Below, piece after piece: positions 1 to 7,185 of a DNA stretch of 40,645 bases (positions are counted from its first letter, which is position 1; every line of letters starts with the position of its first letter). Source of the stretch: Holtiella tumoricola. Lineage in GTDB: Bacteria; Bacillota; Clostridia; Lachnospirales; Cellulosilyticaceae. Made by a program: the position numbers and the translations under genes. The stretch is taken from positions 1 to 40,645 of the forward strand of contig NZ_JAQIFT010000003.1 in NCBI RefSeq assembly GCF_027857615.1. Direction: 5' to 3'. The notes under the pieces were generated by a model. The model was not told the DNA's origin. It saw only the letters and a list, made by a program, of their open reading frames with translations, and made no database searches.

Positions 1-234
1 AAAAATTTATTTGCGAATGCAAATGAATTTTTAGCGCAACTTTCGAAGAAAGTTAAGCTATATTTGTCGAGTTGTATCTCTTGACATTTTGTACTGTTAA
101 GTAGTACTGACTCGAATCTTTAAGATTCATTTTGAATCGACTGGTTTAATGGTTACTATTTTATTTTCAATGTTCAAGTTCTTATTTACCAAGGCCTTAG
201 CCCTGTTTATCAGTGGCGTTTTCCGCTGCTGACT
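1..234 (-). ncRNA. Probable rRNA operon leader (operon lies to the left)
   Basis: Read on the minus strand, this follows a strong promoter at 241-269 and contains no credible ORF. It is more GC-rich than the AT-rich stretch upstream of the promoter and carries several short inverted repeats, for example the dyad around GCGAAT near position 14, one around TTCGAA near position 44, and GAATCTTTAAGATTC near position 115. It also contains GAACATTGAAAAT near 165-180, which resembles the boxA-like antitermination element in Firmicute rRNA leaders and spacers. The inferred role is the 5' leader with RNase III processing stems of an rRNA operon whose genes start beyond the left edge. No mature rRNA sequence is visible, so this rests on promoter, box and context. 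Confidence 0.45.
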
Positions 235-240
235 TGATTT

Positions 241-269
241 ATTATGCACTATCTTGTTACATATGTCAA
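241..269 (-). promoter_or_regulatory. Strong sigma-A promoter, rRNA-type
   Basis: On the minus strand TTGACA (264-269) is followed by a 17-base spacer and CATAAT (241-246). Upstream (about 270-305) lies an A-rich tract that could act as an UP element. This near-consensus promoter fires leftward into the structured leader. The rest of 270-460 is AT-rich and shows nothing else I would call. Confidence 0.65.
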
Positions 270-461
270 CCATCTTTTTTAATTTTTTTCTTTTATTTTT
301 GTTTTATTATTATTCCCCTATACTTTTACTCTGTTTTTATAGTCTATATATCCTTTTTCATACCATTCTATACAGCCTTTTCACTACTTTAATAGAAGAG
401 GAGTCATTCACTTTGCATTATTTTTCCCTTAGATTATGCCTGAATAAAATAGGCCATGCCC

Positions 462-480
462 GGCTCCTTCAATAGGAGCC
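462..480. terminator. Hairpin between GNAT gene and rRNA promoter
   Basis: A 6-bp perfect GC-rich stem, GGCTCC / GGAGCC, with a 7-base loop lies 29 bases past the stop of the acetyltransferase gene. The U-tract is poor on both strands, so it may be a weak terminator or only a 3' end structure. Confidence 0.4.
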
Positions 481-509
481 CCTTTCTCAAATTCAAGTAA
501 CTACCGCAA

Positions 510-995
510 TTAATCAAATATGAGTAGCATATCATTCCATTTACTTCCACCATGTGAAGAAGCGGATACGCCTAGATGCTTAAATCCAAACTTTTGATAG
601 TAATGGACTAAATGTTCTTTACAAGTTAATACGATTCCTGTCTTTCCTCTTTCTTTTGAAAGCTTTATAAGATGGCTGACAAGTTGTTCTGCAATACCTT
701 GTTTGCGGTATTGTGGCAATACGTTTAGTCCGAATACGGTTTGATAAGCCCCTTCTGGATTATGGAGTGCTGTATCATGATAGAGGGCATCAGGTAATTC
801 TGGCTTGTCTGTTACACAGCCGTTAATAAACCCTACCACTTTTCCCTCTTCTACTGCCACTATAAAGTTTTCTTGAAACACATTAAAGCGTTTTCGCATA
901 TCTTCCACCGTTGCGGCTTCTGCTGGCGGAAAACAAATTTGCTCGATCTTAATAAGTGCTTCTAATTCTTCTTGCTTTGCTTGCCTAACTTCCAT
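510..995 (-). CDS. GNAT family N-acetyltransferase
   Basis: A single-domain cytoplasmic acetyltransferase of about 161 aa that should transfer acetyl from acetyl-CoA to a small amine. The acetyl-CoA motif is visible as VLPQYRKQGIAEQLV (Q-x-x-x-G-x-A type), preceded by the strand VAVEEGKVVGFINGCV and followed by the C-terminal HYYQKFGFKHLG segment typical of GNATs. The layout resembles the arylalkylamine acetyltransferase-like branch, but the substrate cannot be read from sequence. I start at the ATG at 995 because GGAGGAG lies 6 bases before it; an ATG 15 bases further upstream overlaps this ribosome site and is less likely. It lies just downstream of a decayed sirtuin gene. Confidence 0.85.
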   Translation of the reverse strand: MEVRQAKQEELEALIKIEQICFPPAEAATVEDMRKRFNVFQENFIVAVEEGKVVGFINGCVTDKPELPDALYHDTALHNPEGAYQTVFGLNVLPQYRKQGIAEQLVSHLIKLSKERGKTGIVLTCKEHLVHYYQKFGFKHLGVSASSHGGSKWNDMLLIFD

Positions 996-1015
996 AATAT
1001 TCTCCTCCATTCTAT

Positions 1016-1239
1016 CTATTTTTCTTCATCTAATACTGCTTTTAAAATTGTGTCTATATCTTCATTGATGCTCATGCTTTTATGAGCAAGGAAACGAATA
1101 ATGACAGATGTATTATACCCTACACCTCATTCAATTAAAATAAGTTTTTTATCTTTAACACGATCTAAAAGCCTTTATAACTTTTCCATATAGGGTACTT
1201 CATTTAAAGTATTTGTGTTTCTTTATTACTATCATTCAT
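1016..1239 (-). pseudogene. Remnant of a SIR2-family deacylase (C-terminal part)
   Basis: The minus strand encodes a fragment reading ...NEVPYMEKL-stop-RLLDRVKDKKLILIE-stop-GVGYNTSVIIRF... and ending in INEDIDTILKAVLDEEK. It resembles the C-terminal half of the macrodomain-linked bacterial sirtuins, where a KKLxLLELGVGxNTPxIIRxPFE block is characteristic. Two in-frame stops and a frameshift after the first 11 codons break it, and the N-terminal NAD-binding half is gone. A macrodomain remnant lies just upstream on the same strand, which fits the known pairing of these genes. The identification is by recognition of the motif, not a database match. Confidence 0.5.
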
Positions 1240-1300
1240 ATAGGCTCCTTTATCTTATCTCAATAGAAGTATCTTCTTTATAAGCGTAATAAAATCAGTC

Positions 1301-1343
1301 TTTTAAAAAATGGCTACTTATATTTATCTTATAAGTAGCCATT
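1301..1343 (-). terminator. Rho-independent terminator
   Basis: Perfect 14-bp stem (1309-1322 with 1330-1343), 7-base loop, followed on the minus strand by a U-run (1305-1310). It lies just past the macrodomain remnant and probably ended the original transcript from 1981. Confidence 0.8.
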
Positions 1344-1354
1344 CTATATTCTAA

Positions 1355-1576
1355 TTACTTTATTAATAAGTCTTTATAAATCCTATAGCCCTCATCTTAA
1401 AAGCCATTGATTAGCATCTTATGTATTACATCTTTATGTTCTTCTAAGAATGTCTGGATTGTACTTAATGCAATTTCAGCGGCTCTATGTTTAGGAAATC
1501 TAAACTTAACTGTTGAAATACATCAAAAGGCAATAGAGCATAATCCTTTACTGATTACTTGTATCAACCAGCTTCT
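1355..1576 (-). pseudogene. Remnant of a macrodomain ADP-ribose hydrolase
   Basis: In one minus-strand frame the sequence reads GLCSIAF-stop-CIST, then VKFRFPKHRAAEIALSTIQ, TFLEEHKDVIHKMLING, then stop and DEGYRIYKDLLIK. This matches the end of bacterial macrodomain proteins, where SIAFCCISTGxxxFP, the AAxIAxxTI helix and the final DxxIY segment are typical. An in-frame TGA replaces the first Cys of the CC pair, another stop follows NGF, and the N-terminal half is missing. With the sirtuin remnant at 1016 it forms the relic of a macrodomain/sirtuin pair, which in other Firmicutes acts in reversible protein ADP-ribosylation. Confidence 0.55.
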
Positions 1577-1981
1577 TTAGCATGCATATACTTTAGGTGG
1601 GTTACCTGAAAAATCTGCAATAACAGCTTCAGCTTCTTCAAGGTAGAAGATTTCAAAAATAGGATTTTCTGCTGTTTGATAAATAGATTTTACAAGTGGA
1701 CTTGCTTCAATAATTGTGGCTTTGATTTCTAAATCATTAGAAAATACTGTTTTCCCACTTAGTCTCATCCAAGCAAATTCTGGACTTGATGTTACAAGCT
1801 CTATATAAGGGTTATTTTGTAATTCTTTATAAACCTCTTTCTCATTGCTTGTGCAAAAATAAAGTTTACCTTCGTTTTCAAGCATAAATTGGAAAGGTCT
1901 TGCTTTAGGCCTTCCATCAAGTCCTACTGTTGCAAAATATTGTACTGTATTGTCCTTTAAAAATTGAACCACTTCTTTCAT
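1577..1981 (-). CDS. Pyridoxamine 5'-phosphate oxidase-fold flavoprotein
   Basis: A 134-aa protein of the PPOX / FMN-binding split-barrel family. The N-terminal TVQYFATVGLDGRPKARPF is the usual strand-turn-strand start of the barrel, followed by LYFCTSNEKEVYKEL and a strand with WMRLSGK. Such proteins bind flavin and may act as small oxidoreductases; the substrate is unknown. It starts at an ATG preceded by GGAGGAATG. It is divergent from an HxlR regulator at 2113 across a spacer with clear palindromes, so regulation by that protein is likely. Downstream are the macrodomain and sirtuin remnants. Confidence 0.85.
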   Translation of the reverse strand: MKEVVQFLKDNTVQYFATVGLDGRPKARPFQFMLENEGKLYFCTSNEKEVYKELQNNPYIELVTSSPEFAWMRLSGKTVFSNDLEIKATIIEASPLVKSIYQTAENPIFEIFYLEEAEAVIADFSGNPPKVYAC

Positions 1982-2007
1982 TTTTCATTCCTCCACTATT
2001 ATAAGTT

Positions 2008-2090
2008 GCAATTAATTGCTTATATGCTTATAATAATTCCAAATGTATCTTTTGAAAAGTAAGCACTTTAAAGTGCTATAGGTACCTATA
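2008..2090. promoter_or_regulatory. Palindromic operators in the hxlR-type divergent spacer
   Basis: The spacer between the divergent flavoprotein and regulator genes holds three perfect palindromes: GCAATTAATTGC (2008-2019), AGCACTTTAAAGTGCT (2062-2077) and TATAGGTACCTATA (2077-2090). The last two abut and lie 22 bases before the regulator's start codon. HxlR regulators bind dyads as dimers, so these are natural candidate operators for autoregulation and for control of the flavoprotein gene. Confidence 0.6.
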
Positions 2091-2112
2091 AGAAACTATT
2101 GGAGGCATACAT

Positions 2113-2439
2113 ATGTCAAAACTATTACCACCATGTCCTGTGGAGACTACCCTACTTCTTATTGGTGATAAGTGGAAGGTCTTAATCCTTAGAGATTTAC
2201 TTGATGGCACCAAACGTTTTGGAGCATTAAAAAACTCTGTGGGAACAATCAGTCAAAAAGTATTAACACAGAATCTACGTAAAATGGAAGAGGATGGACT
2301 TGTGATTCGTACCGTCTATCCTGAAGTTCCTCCTAGAGTAGAATACTCATTAACAGAGCTTGGCTATAGCCTACAACCTATTATGAATGCCTTAGGAGAA
2401 TGGGGCGAATACTATCAGAATCTCACCAAAGAATATTAG
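2113..2439 (+). CDS. HxlR-family transcriptional regulator
   Basis: A 108-aa winged-helix DNA-binding protein. The HxlR signature is plain: CPVETTLLLIGDKWKVLILRDL at residues 8-29, then RFGALKNSVGTISQKVLTQNLRKMEEDGLV for the recognition helix and wing, and PPRVEYSLTELG at the end. The early Cys (residue 8) is the position at which redox- or electrophile-sensing members react. It is divergent from the PPOX-fold gene, a pairing often seen in reactive-species responses. The start ATG has GGAGG 7 bases upstream. The inducing signal is not known. Confidence 0.9.
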   Translation: MSKLLPPCPVETTLLLIGDKWKVLILRDLLDGTKRFGALKNSVGTISQKVLTQNLRKMEEDGLVIRTVYPEVPPRVEYSLTELGYSLQPIMNALGEWGEYYQNLTKEY

Positions 2440-2464
2440 GCTCATCATTCTTTATAAGTACAAG

Positions 2465-2498
2465 AAAAGCATTAGAATTTTATCATTCTAATGCTTTT
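2465..2498. terminator. Terminator, probably bidirectional
   Basis: Perfect 14-bp stem (2465-2478 with 2485-2498), 6-base loop, with A-rich and T-rich flanks. It lies 25 bases past the regulator's stop and also in the 3' direction of the convergent gene at 2562. Confidence 0.8.
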
Positions 2499-2561
2499 AT
2501 CTTCTTTATTTTGCATATGATTTTCAAAGAAAGTAACGACTGCTCTCTTAATTCATAAATA

Positions 2562-2864
2562 CTATCTTAATGTATTACGTCTGTGATCATAAAAAGTCGA
2601 TTCAAAAATGGTATTAATCAATGCTAAAATAAATCCTAGTAAAATGACTACGATAAAAAAGTTTACAGCAAAGAAATTACACAAATAAATTGTCCCGAGT
2701 ACAGCAACAGCTAAACTGCTATATTGCCATACTTTCTTACTTTCTAACTCTCTTGTTTTAGCCTGTACCTTTTCGAACGGCTCATATTTACTTTGATTAA
2801 GTTTTTCAAAAAGAAACTCAAACCCCAAGTCTGCTGCAATAATAATGATAAGATTAAGTAGCAT
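2562..2864 (-). CDS. Small membrane protein of unknown function
   Basis: A 100-aa protein I do not recognise. It begins with a hydrophobic stretch (MLLNLIIIIAADLG), continues with a charged amphipathic segment (about residues 20-45, rich in K and E), then has two adjacent hydrophobic helices (about 47-68 and 70-90) and a basic tail. This predicts a membrane protein with a cytoplasmic charged loop. The ribosome site is modest (GGGAAGAG). It is convergent with the regulator at 2113 and divergent from the secreted protein at 3024, with no operon partner. Confidence 0.6.
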   Translation of the reverse strand: MLLNLIIIIAADLGFEFLFEKLNQSKYEPFEKVQAKTRELESKKVWQYSSLAVAVLGTIYLCNFFAVNFFIVVILLGFILALINTIFESTFYDHRRNTLR

Positions 2865-3023
2865 ACTCTTCCCTCACTTTAGTATAATTTTTGAGCTTTA
2901 TGTAAGTCCAATAATAGTATTATACGCCTAACTTGTGTAGAATGCAAAAAGGACTCATAATTTATAGTATTTTTGAAAAAACTAAATATAGTCGTTATGT
3001 AATGATTTTGTAAAGGAGTTTCT

Positions 3024-3500
3024 ATGAAAATTATAAGTTTTAAACATTACCTATGCTCTCTTATTTGTTTAATTTGTATCGGCTCTTTAAGTCTAACACT
3101 CTTTGCTAGTTCTACTTCCACTATAGATATGCAGCTCACTTCTTCTATAAGTGACCTTAAAGACATTGAAAACCAGGTCGTAAATTCAGCAAAAACTATT
3201 TATATCAATAAACTCAATAATAAAGCAAATGATGCAAATCAATCTTCTCTAGACTTATATTCACAAAAAGTCACTCAAATTCGTTCTAATCTTGCTCAGT
3301 TAAATAATGATACTACGCTTAATAAAGCTCAGAAAACTAAAACCTCTACGCTTATTGCTACTGCCTCCTACATGCTCTTTTTAATTGGGAACTTAGGTGA
3401 CTATATTCATTCAACTGACCCTATGGAACAATTTGATCTACTCTCTACCCACTTCCAAGTACTCTCTCTCATTACACAAATCTTTAGTTATATAGAATAA
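3024..3500 (+). CDS. Small secreted helical protein, family member 1
   Basis: A 158-aa protein with a Sec signal peptide (basic start, hydrophobic core about residues 12-28, LFASS cleavage region). The mature part has no Cys and is rich in N, S, T, L and K, and should be mostly alpha-helical. The block LDLYSQKVTQIRSNL and the C-terminal DPMEQFDLL...QIFSYIE match a broken copy at 31619 closely and the genes at 30571 and 31090 more weakly. The family and function are unknown to me. GGAG before the ATG gives a good start. A strong terminator follows at once, so it is probably monocistronic. Confidence 0.7.
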   Translation: MKIISFKHYLCSLICLICIGSLSLTLFASSTSTIDMQLTSSISDLKDIENQVVNSAKTIYINKLNNKANDANQSSLDLYSQKVTQIRSNLAQLNNDTTLNKAQKTKTSTLIATASYMLFLIGNLGDYIHSTDPMEQFDLLSTHFQVLSLITQIFSYIE

Positions 3501-3536
3501 AAAAGACTAAGTAAGATTTTCCTTACTTAGTCTTTT
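3501..3536. terminator. Bidirectional terminator
   Basis: Perfect 15-bp stem (3501-3515 with 3522-3536), 6-base loop, T-runs on both strands. It sits between the convergent secreted protein gene and the PTS gene. Confidence 0.9.
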
Positions 3537-3549
3537 TTATTTATATGAA

Positions 3550-5703
3550 TTAACCTATTTGAACACGGTTACTTTCTTTTGCTTTTACAGCTCCTGCTTT
3601 AATCTGAACACTTTCTTCTGGTGTTAAGTCTGTAAAGAGAACTGGTGTCATGATAGATGGTACTTTATCACGTATTGCTTCAATATCAACAGTTAATAAT
3701 AAATCTCCAGCTTTTACATGTGTTCCTGCTTCTACATGTGTTGTAAAGCCTTCTCCTTTAAGTGTAACTGTATCAATACCAAAGTGAATTAATACTTCGC
3801 GTCCACTATCACTCATAATACCAATCGCATGTTTTGTTGGGAATACATTCACAACTTCACCTGATACAGGTGCATAAACTTGACCATTTGCTGGATTAAT
3901 AGCAAATCCATCACCCATCATTTTTTCTGCAAATACTGGGTCTGGAACAGTTTCTAATGCTACTAATTCACCTTCAATTGGCATAAGTACTTCTAACTTT
4001 CCATTTGAAGCTGGTTTTTCTACTGCTTTTGGTTCTTCTTTTGCAACTGTTTTTGTTGCTTCTGGAGTAGGTGTTTTCCCTTCGATGATATCTAAGATAT
4101 CATTTTTGATAATATCAGAACGTCCACCAAAAATCGCTTGAATATTATCGCCTACTTCCATAACACCACTTGCTCCAAGTGCTTTGATGCGGTCTTTATC
4201 AACTGCAGCTACACTTCTTACAGAAACACGTAAACGTGTAATACATGCATCTAAGTTTGTAATATTTTCTCTTCCGCCAAGTGCTTCTAATACATTATGT
4301 GCTAAGCTTAAGCCATTGTCACCTTCACCTGTAGTAGCATCATCATCTTCGCGTCCTGGTGTTTTTAAATTAAATTTCTTAATAAAGAAGCTAAATGTAA
4401 AGTAATAGATTGGGAATAAAATAGCCCCAACAATAATAACGTAAATCCAGTTAGTTGGAACACCTGCGCCTGCTGGTAAAAGTCCAAATAACGTAAAGTC
4501 GATTAATCCGCCTGAGAATGTCATACCAATGAATACGTTGAAAATATCCATAAGCATAAAGCTTAAACCTGCAAGTACAGCATGTACACCATAAAGAACT
4601 GGTGCTACGAATAAGAATGCAAATTCAAGTGGTTCTGTAATACCTGTTAATGCAGCTGTTACAGCAGCTGAAATAAGTAAACCTGCTACTTGTTTTTTAC
4701 GTTCTGGTTTTGCTGTACGATACATTGCAAGTGCTGCACCACTAAGACCAAAGATCATGAATGGGAATTTACCTGCCATGAAACGTGTACTACCTTTTAC
4801 AACTTCACCCATAACATCTGGTGTTGCACCAACAAGTGCACCCATGTTTGAAAGTTGTGCAAAGTAAGCTGTATTCGCACCATCAATAAGCATTGTTCCG
4901 CCACCATCTAATAATACATTAGATTGTACAAAACCTGTAAACCAGAATGGTGTGTAGAATACGTGATGTAATCCTACTGGAATAAGAGAACGTTCAATTG
5001 TACCATATAAGAATGTCCCAATTGGACCTGATTCATTTACAAGACCTGCAATAACAGCAATACCATTTTGAAGGACTGGCCATGCCATCGCTAAAACAAC
5101 CCCGATTGCTAACATTGTTACACAAGTTACAATTGGAACGAATCTAGAACCACCAAAGAAACCGAGTACTTGTGGTAATTGAATCTTATGATATTTATTA
5201 TGTAAGAGTGCTGCTGTTACCCCGGCGACTATCCCACCAAATACTGAAATATTTAATGTAAAGATACCAAGTGTTGTTGTTACATATGTAGCATATTGTG
5301 CTGGAATATTATCTGGTGTAATTACACCAAGTGGTGTAATACCTAATGCTAAAACAGTAGAAATAGTTTGATGCATAACAATGAAACCGATACCAGAAGC
5401 AAGAGCTGCTGTACCTTTGTCTGCCTTAGCAAGACCTACTGCAATCCCGATTGCAAAGAGTAAAGGTAAATTTGCAAATACAATATCCCCTACGTTTTTC
5501 ATGATTGTTAAAAGTGCCGTAACCCATGGGATACTTACAAATTGGATTAAACCTTCATAGATAGCTGGTGGGTTTTGAAGTGTTGTTAAGTTTAAAAACG
5601 CTCCACCTACACCTAATAAAATACCGGCTGCTGGCAATAAAGCAATAGGAAGCATGAAGGCTTTTCCTACACGTTGTAAAACGCCAAATAATTTACTAAA
5701 CAT
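3550..5703 (-). CDS. ptsG: PTS glucose-type transporter subunit EIICBA
   Basis: A 717-aa sugar permease of the phosphotransferase system carrying all three domains. The EIIC membrane domain covers about residues 1-425 (start MFSKLFGVLQRVGKAFMLPI, later GLHHVFYTPFWFTG and GITEPLEFAFLF). EIIB follows an acidic linker, with the phosphorylated Cys487 in LDACITRLRV. EIIA is C-terminal (about 570-717), with phospho-His640 in VLIHFGIDTV. The substrate is glucose or N-acetylglucosamine; the two types are close. The GlcT-like antiterminator target in the leader favours glucose. GGAGAG lies before the ATG. The gene is monocistronic, with its own promoter and a terminator just downstream. Confidence 0.9.
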   Translation of the reverse strand: MFSKLFGVLQRVGKAFMLPIALLPAAGILLGVGGAFLNLTTLQNPPAIYEGLIQFVSIPWVTALLTIMKNVGDIVFANLPLLFAIGIAVGLAKADKGTAALASGIGFIVMHQTISTVLALGITPLGVITPDNIPAQYATYVTTTLGIFTLNISVFGGIVAGVTAALLHNKYHKIQLPQVLGFFGGSRFVPIVTCVTMLAIGVVLAMAWPVLQNGIAVIAGLVNESGPIGTFLYGTIERSLIPVGLHHVFYTPFWFTGFVQSNVLLDGGGTMLIDGANTAYFAQLSNMGALVGATPDVMGEVVKGSTRFMAGKFPFMIFGLSGAALAMYRTAKPERKKQVAGLLISAAVTAALTGITEPLEFAFLFVAPVLYGVHAVLAGLSFMLMDIFNVFIGMTFSGGLIDFTLFGLLPAGAGVPTNWIYVIIVGAILFPIYYFTFSFFIKKFNLKTPGREDDDATTGEGDNGLSLAHNVLEALGGRENITNLDACITRLRVSVRSVAAVDKDRIKALGASGVMEVGDNIQAIFGGRSDIIKNDILDIIEGKTPTPEATKTVAKEEPKAVEKPASNGKLEVLMPIEGELVALETVPDPVFAEKMMGDGFAINPANGQVYAPVSGEVVNVFPTKHAIGIMSDSGREVLIHFGIDTVTLKGEGFTTHVEAGTHVKAGDLLLTVDIEAIRDKVPSIMTPVLFTDLTPEESVQIKAGAVKAKESNRVQIG

Positions 5704-5766
5704 GTTTTCTCTCCTTTATTCAATTGAAGTTACTAAGTTACTAAGTTATTCAGTTATTTAAACAAC

Positions 5767-5862
5767 AAAAAAAGCATAAACTTTCTCCTGTAAAAATCAT
5801 AAAACTTAAGTTTTATAACTGTTATAGAGAGAAAAGTTTATGCCAGCTTATCTGTAACACAC
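5767..5862 (-). promoter_or_regulatory. RAT antiterminator overlapping a leader terminator
   Basis: On the minus strand the untranslated leader contains GTGTTACAGATAAGCTGGCA (about 5841-5860), which resembles the ribonucleic antiterminator targets of the BglG/GlcT family. Its end overlaps the 5' arm of a terminator: GCATAAACTTTTCTC (5828-5842) pairs with GAGAAAGTTTATGC (5774-5787), followed by seven U (5767-5773). Known mechanism: unphosphorylated GlcT stabilises the RAT and blocks the terminator when glucose is present. No glcT is in this window. Confidence 0.75.
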
Positions 5863-5897
5863 TTTAAACTTATTAACTTATGTTATTTTGTAGTTGT

Positions 5898-5927
5898 AGT
5901 ATACTATCTTTTTAGTCAATATGTCAA
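5898..5927 (-). promoter_or_regulatory. Promoter of ptsG
   Basis: TTGACA (5922-5927), 18-base spacer, TATACT (5898-5903) on the minus strand. The predicted transcript start is a few tens of bases before the antiterminator element. Confidence 0.7.
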
Positions 5928-6014
5928 CTTTTTCTTCAAAATAAGTCATATTTTTTATCATCATAGCTCTATTTTTACAATTTTATCATAATAGTATTAT
6001 CATTACTTACAATA

Positions 6015-7175
6015 TTACAGTCTTGATTTAAAGTCTTCATAACCAAAAGATTTTACTTGTACTAAACCTGTTTCTTCCTTATAAAGGAGTATATCCGGTA
6101 AGTTAATCCCATTAAAAGTATTGTTCTTTACCATTGTATAATGACCCATATCTGTGAAAACAAGCTGGTCACCTACTTGCAATGGCTCAGGGAAAGAATA
6201 GTCTCCTATTACGTCTCCAGCAAGGCAAGTAGCACTCCCCAGTCGATAAGTATAAGGGTATTCTCCTGGTAGTCCTGCCCCTATAATCTGTGGGCGATAA
6301 GGCATCTCTAATACATCTGGCATATGGCATGCAGCTGATGTATCTAGAATAGCTAGATCCATTCCATTTTGTAAAGTTTCTAAAACAGTTGAAACTAAAT
6401 ACCCTGTATTTAAAGCCACTGCTTCACCTGGTTCTAGATAAACTTTAACTTTATATTTATCTTGTATGCGATCAATACATGTAATCAGTTTCTCTACATC
6501 ATAGTCTGGTCTTGTAATATGATGTCCACCACCAAAATTGATCCATTTCATTTCGCCAAGGTATGCTCCAAACTTCTCTTCTACTGCATCTAAGATACGT
6601 TCAAGGGTATCTGAGTTTTGCTCACACATGGCATGGAAGTGAAGTCCATCTATGCCCTCTAGTGTACCTAAGGCTTCTAATCCTTGTTCAAACTGTTCAA
6701 GTGTTGTACCAAGTCTGGAATTTGTAAAACATGGATTGTAAAGATCGGTTTCAATCTCTGAATACTCTGGGTTAATACGAAGTCCACAAGAGATTTTTTT
6801 GTTATGCGATGCGCAGTATGCTTCTACTTGTGGCTTATATTTTTTCCATTGATTAAAAGAATTAAAAACGATATGATCGGAGTAACTCATAATCTCTTCA
6901 AATTCATTTTCTCTATAGGCTGGAGCATAAACATGGACTTCTTTCCCCATCTCTTCGTAGCCAAGTCTAGCTTCGAAGAGTGAGCTTGAAGTGACCCCTG
7001 ATAAATACTGACCTATAAGAGGAAAGGTTGCATACATTGAAAAACCTTTTTGAGCAAGAAGAATTTCACATCCTGTACGCTTTTCAATGGATTGAAGCAA
7101 TTCTAAGTTTTTGGTAAGTAAACGTTCATCTACTATATAACATGGGGTAGATACCCCCTCATAGTACTTTTTCAT
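6015..7175 (-). CDS. nspC: Carboxynorspermidine / carboxyspermidine decarboxylase
   Basis: A 386-aa PLP enzyme of the alanine-racemase-fold decarboxylases. It removes CO2 from carboxyspermidine or carboxynorspermidine to give spermidine or norspermidine. Lys43 in ILLAQKGF is the expected PLP lysine. The substrate region has GLRINPEYSE, the phosphate-binding GGGHHITR is seen later, and LDTSAACHMPDVLEMPYRP is characteristic of NspC rather than of diaminopimelate or ornithine decarboxylases. It is the last gene of the polyamine operon, 10 bases after the synthase at 7186. The start has AGAGG nearby. No obvious terminator follows; ptsG's own promoter lies within 120 bases. Confidence 0.93.
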   Translation of the reverse strand: MKKYYEGVSTPCYIVDERLLTKNLELLQSIEKRTGCEILLAQKGFSMYATFPLIGQYLSGVTSSSLFEARLGYEEMGKEVHVYAPAYRENEFEEIMSYSDHIVFNSFNQWKKYKPQVEAYCASHNKKISCGLRINPEYSEIETDLYNPCFTNSRLGTTLEQFEQGLEALGTLEGIDGLHFHAMCEQNSDTLERILDAVEEKFGAYLGEMKWINFGGGHHITRPDYDVEKLITCIDRIQDKYKVKVYLEPGEAVALNTGYLVSTVLETLQNGMDLAILDTSAACHMPDVLEMPYRPQIIGAGLPGEYPYTYRLGSATCLAGDVIGDYSFPEPLQVGDQLVFTDMGHYTMVKNNTFNGINLPDILLYKEETGLVQVKSFGYEDFKSRL

Positions 7176-7185
7176 TGTGTACCTC

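Noticed and set aside
1..234. tRNA or mature rRNA at the left edge
   Set aside because: No cloverleaf and no conserved rRNA sequence is visible; only leader-like features are present.
254..475. 73-aa plus-strand ORF rich in Phe, Leu and Tyr
   Set aside because: Arises from T-rich sequence upstream of an rRNA-type promoter on the other strand; no ribosome site and no credible protein character.
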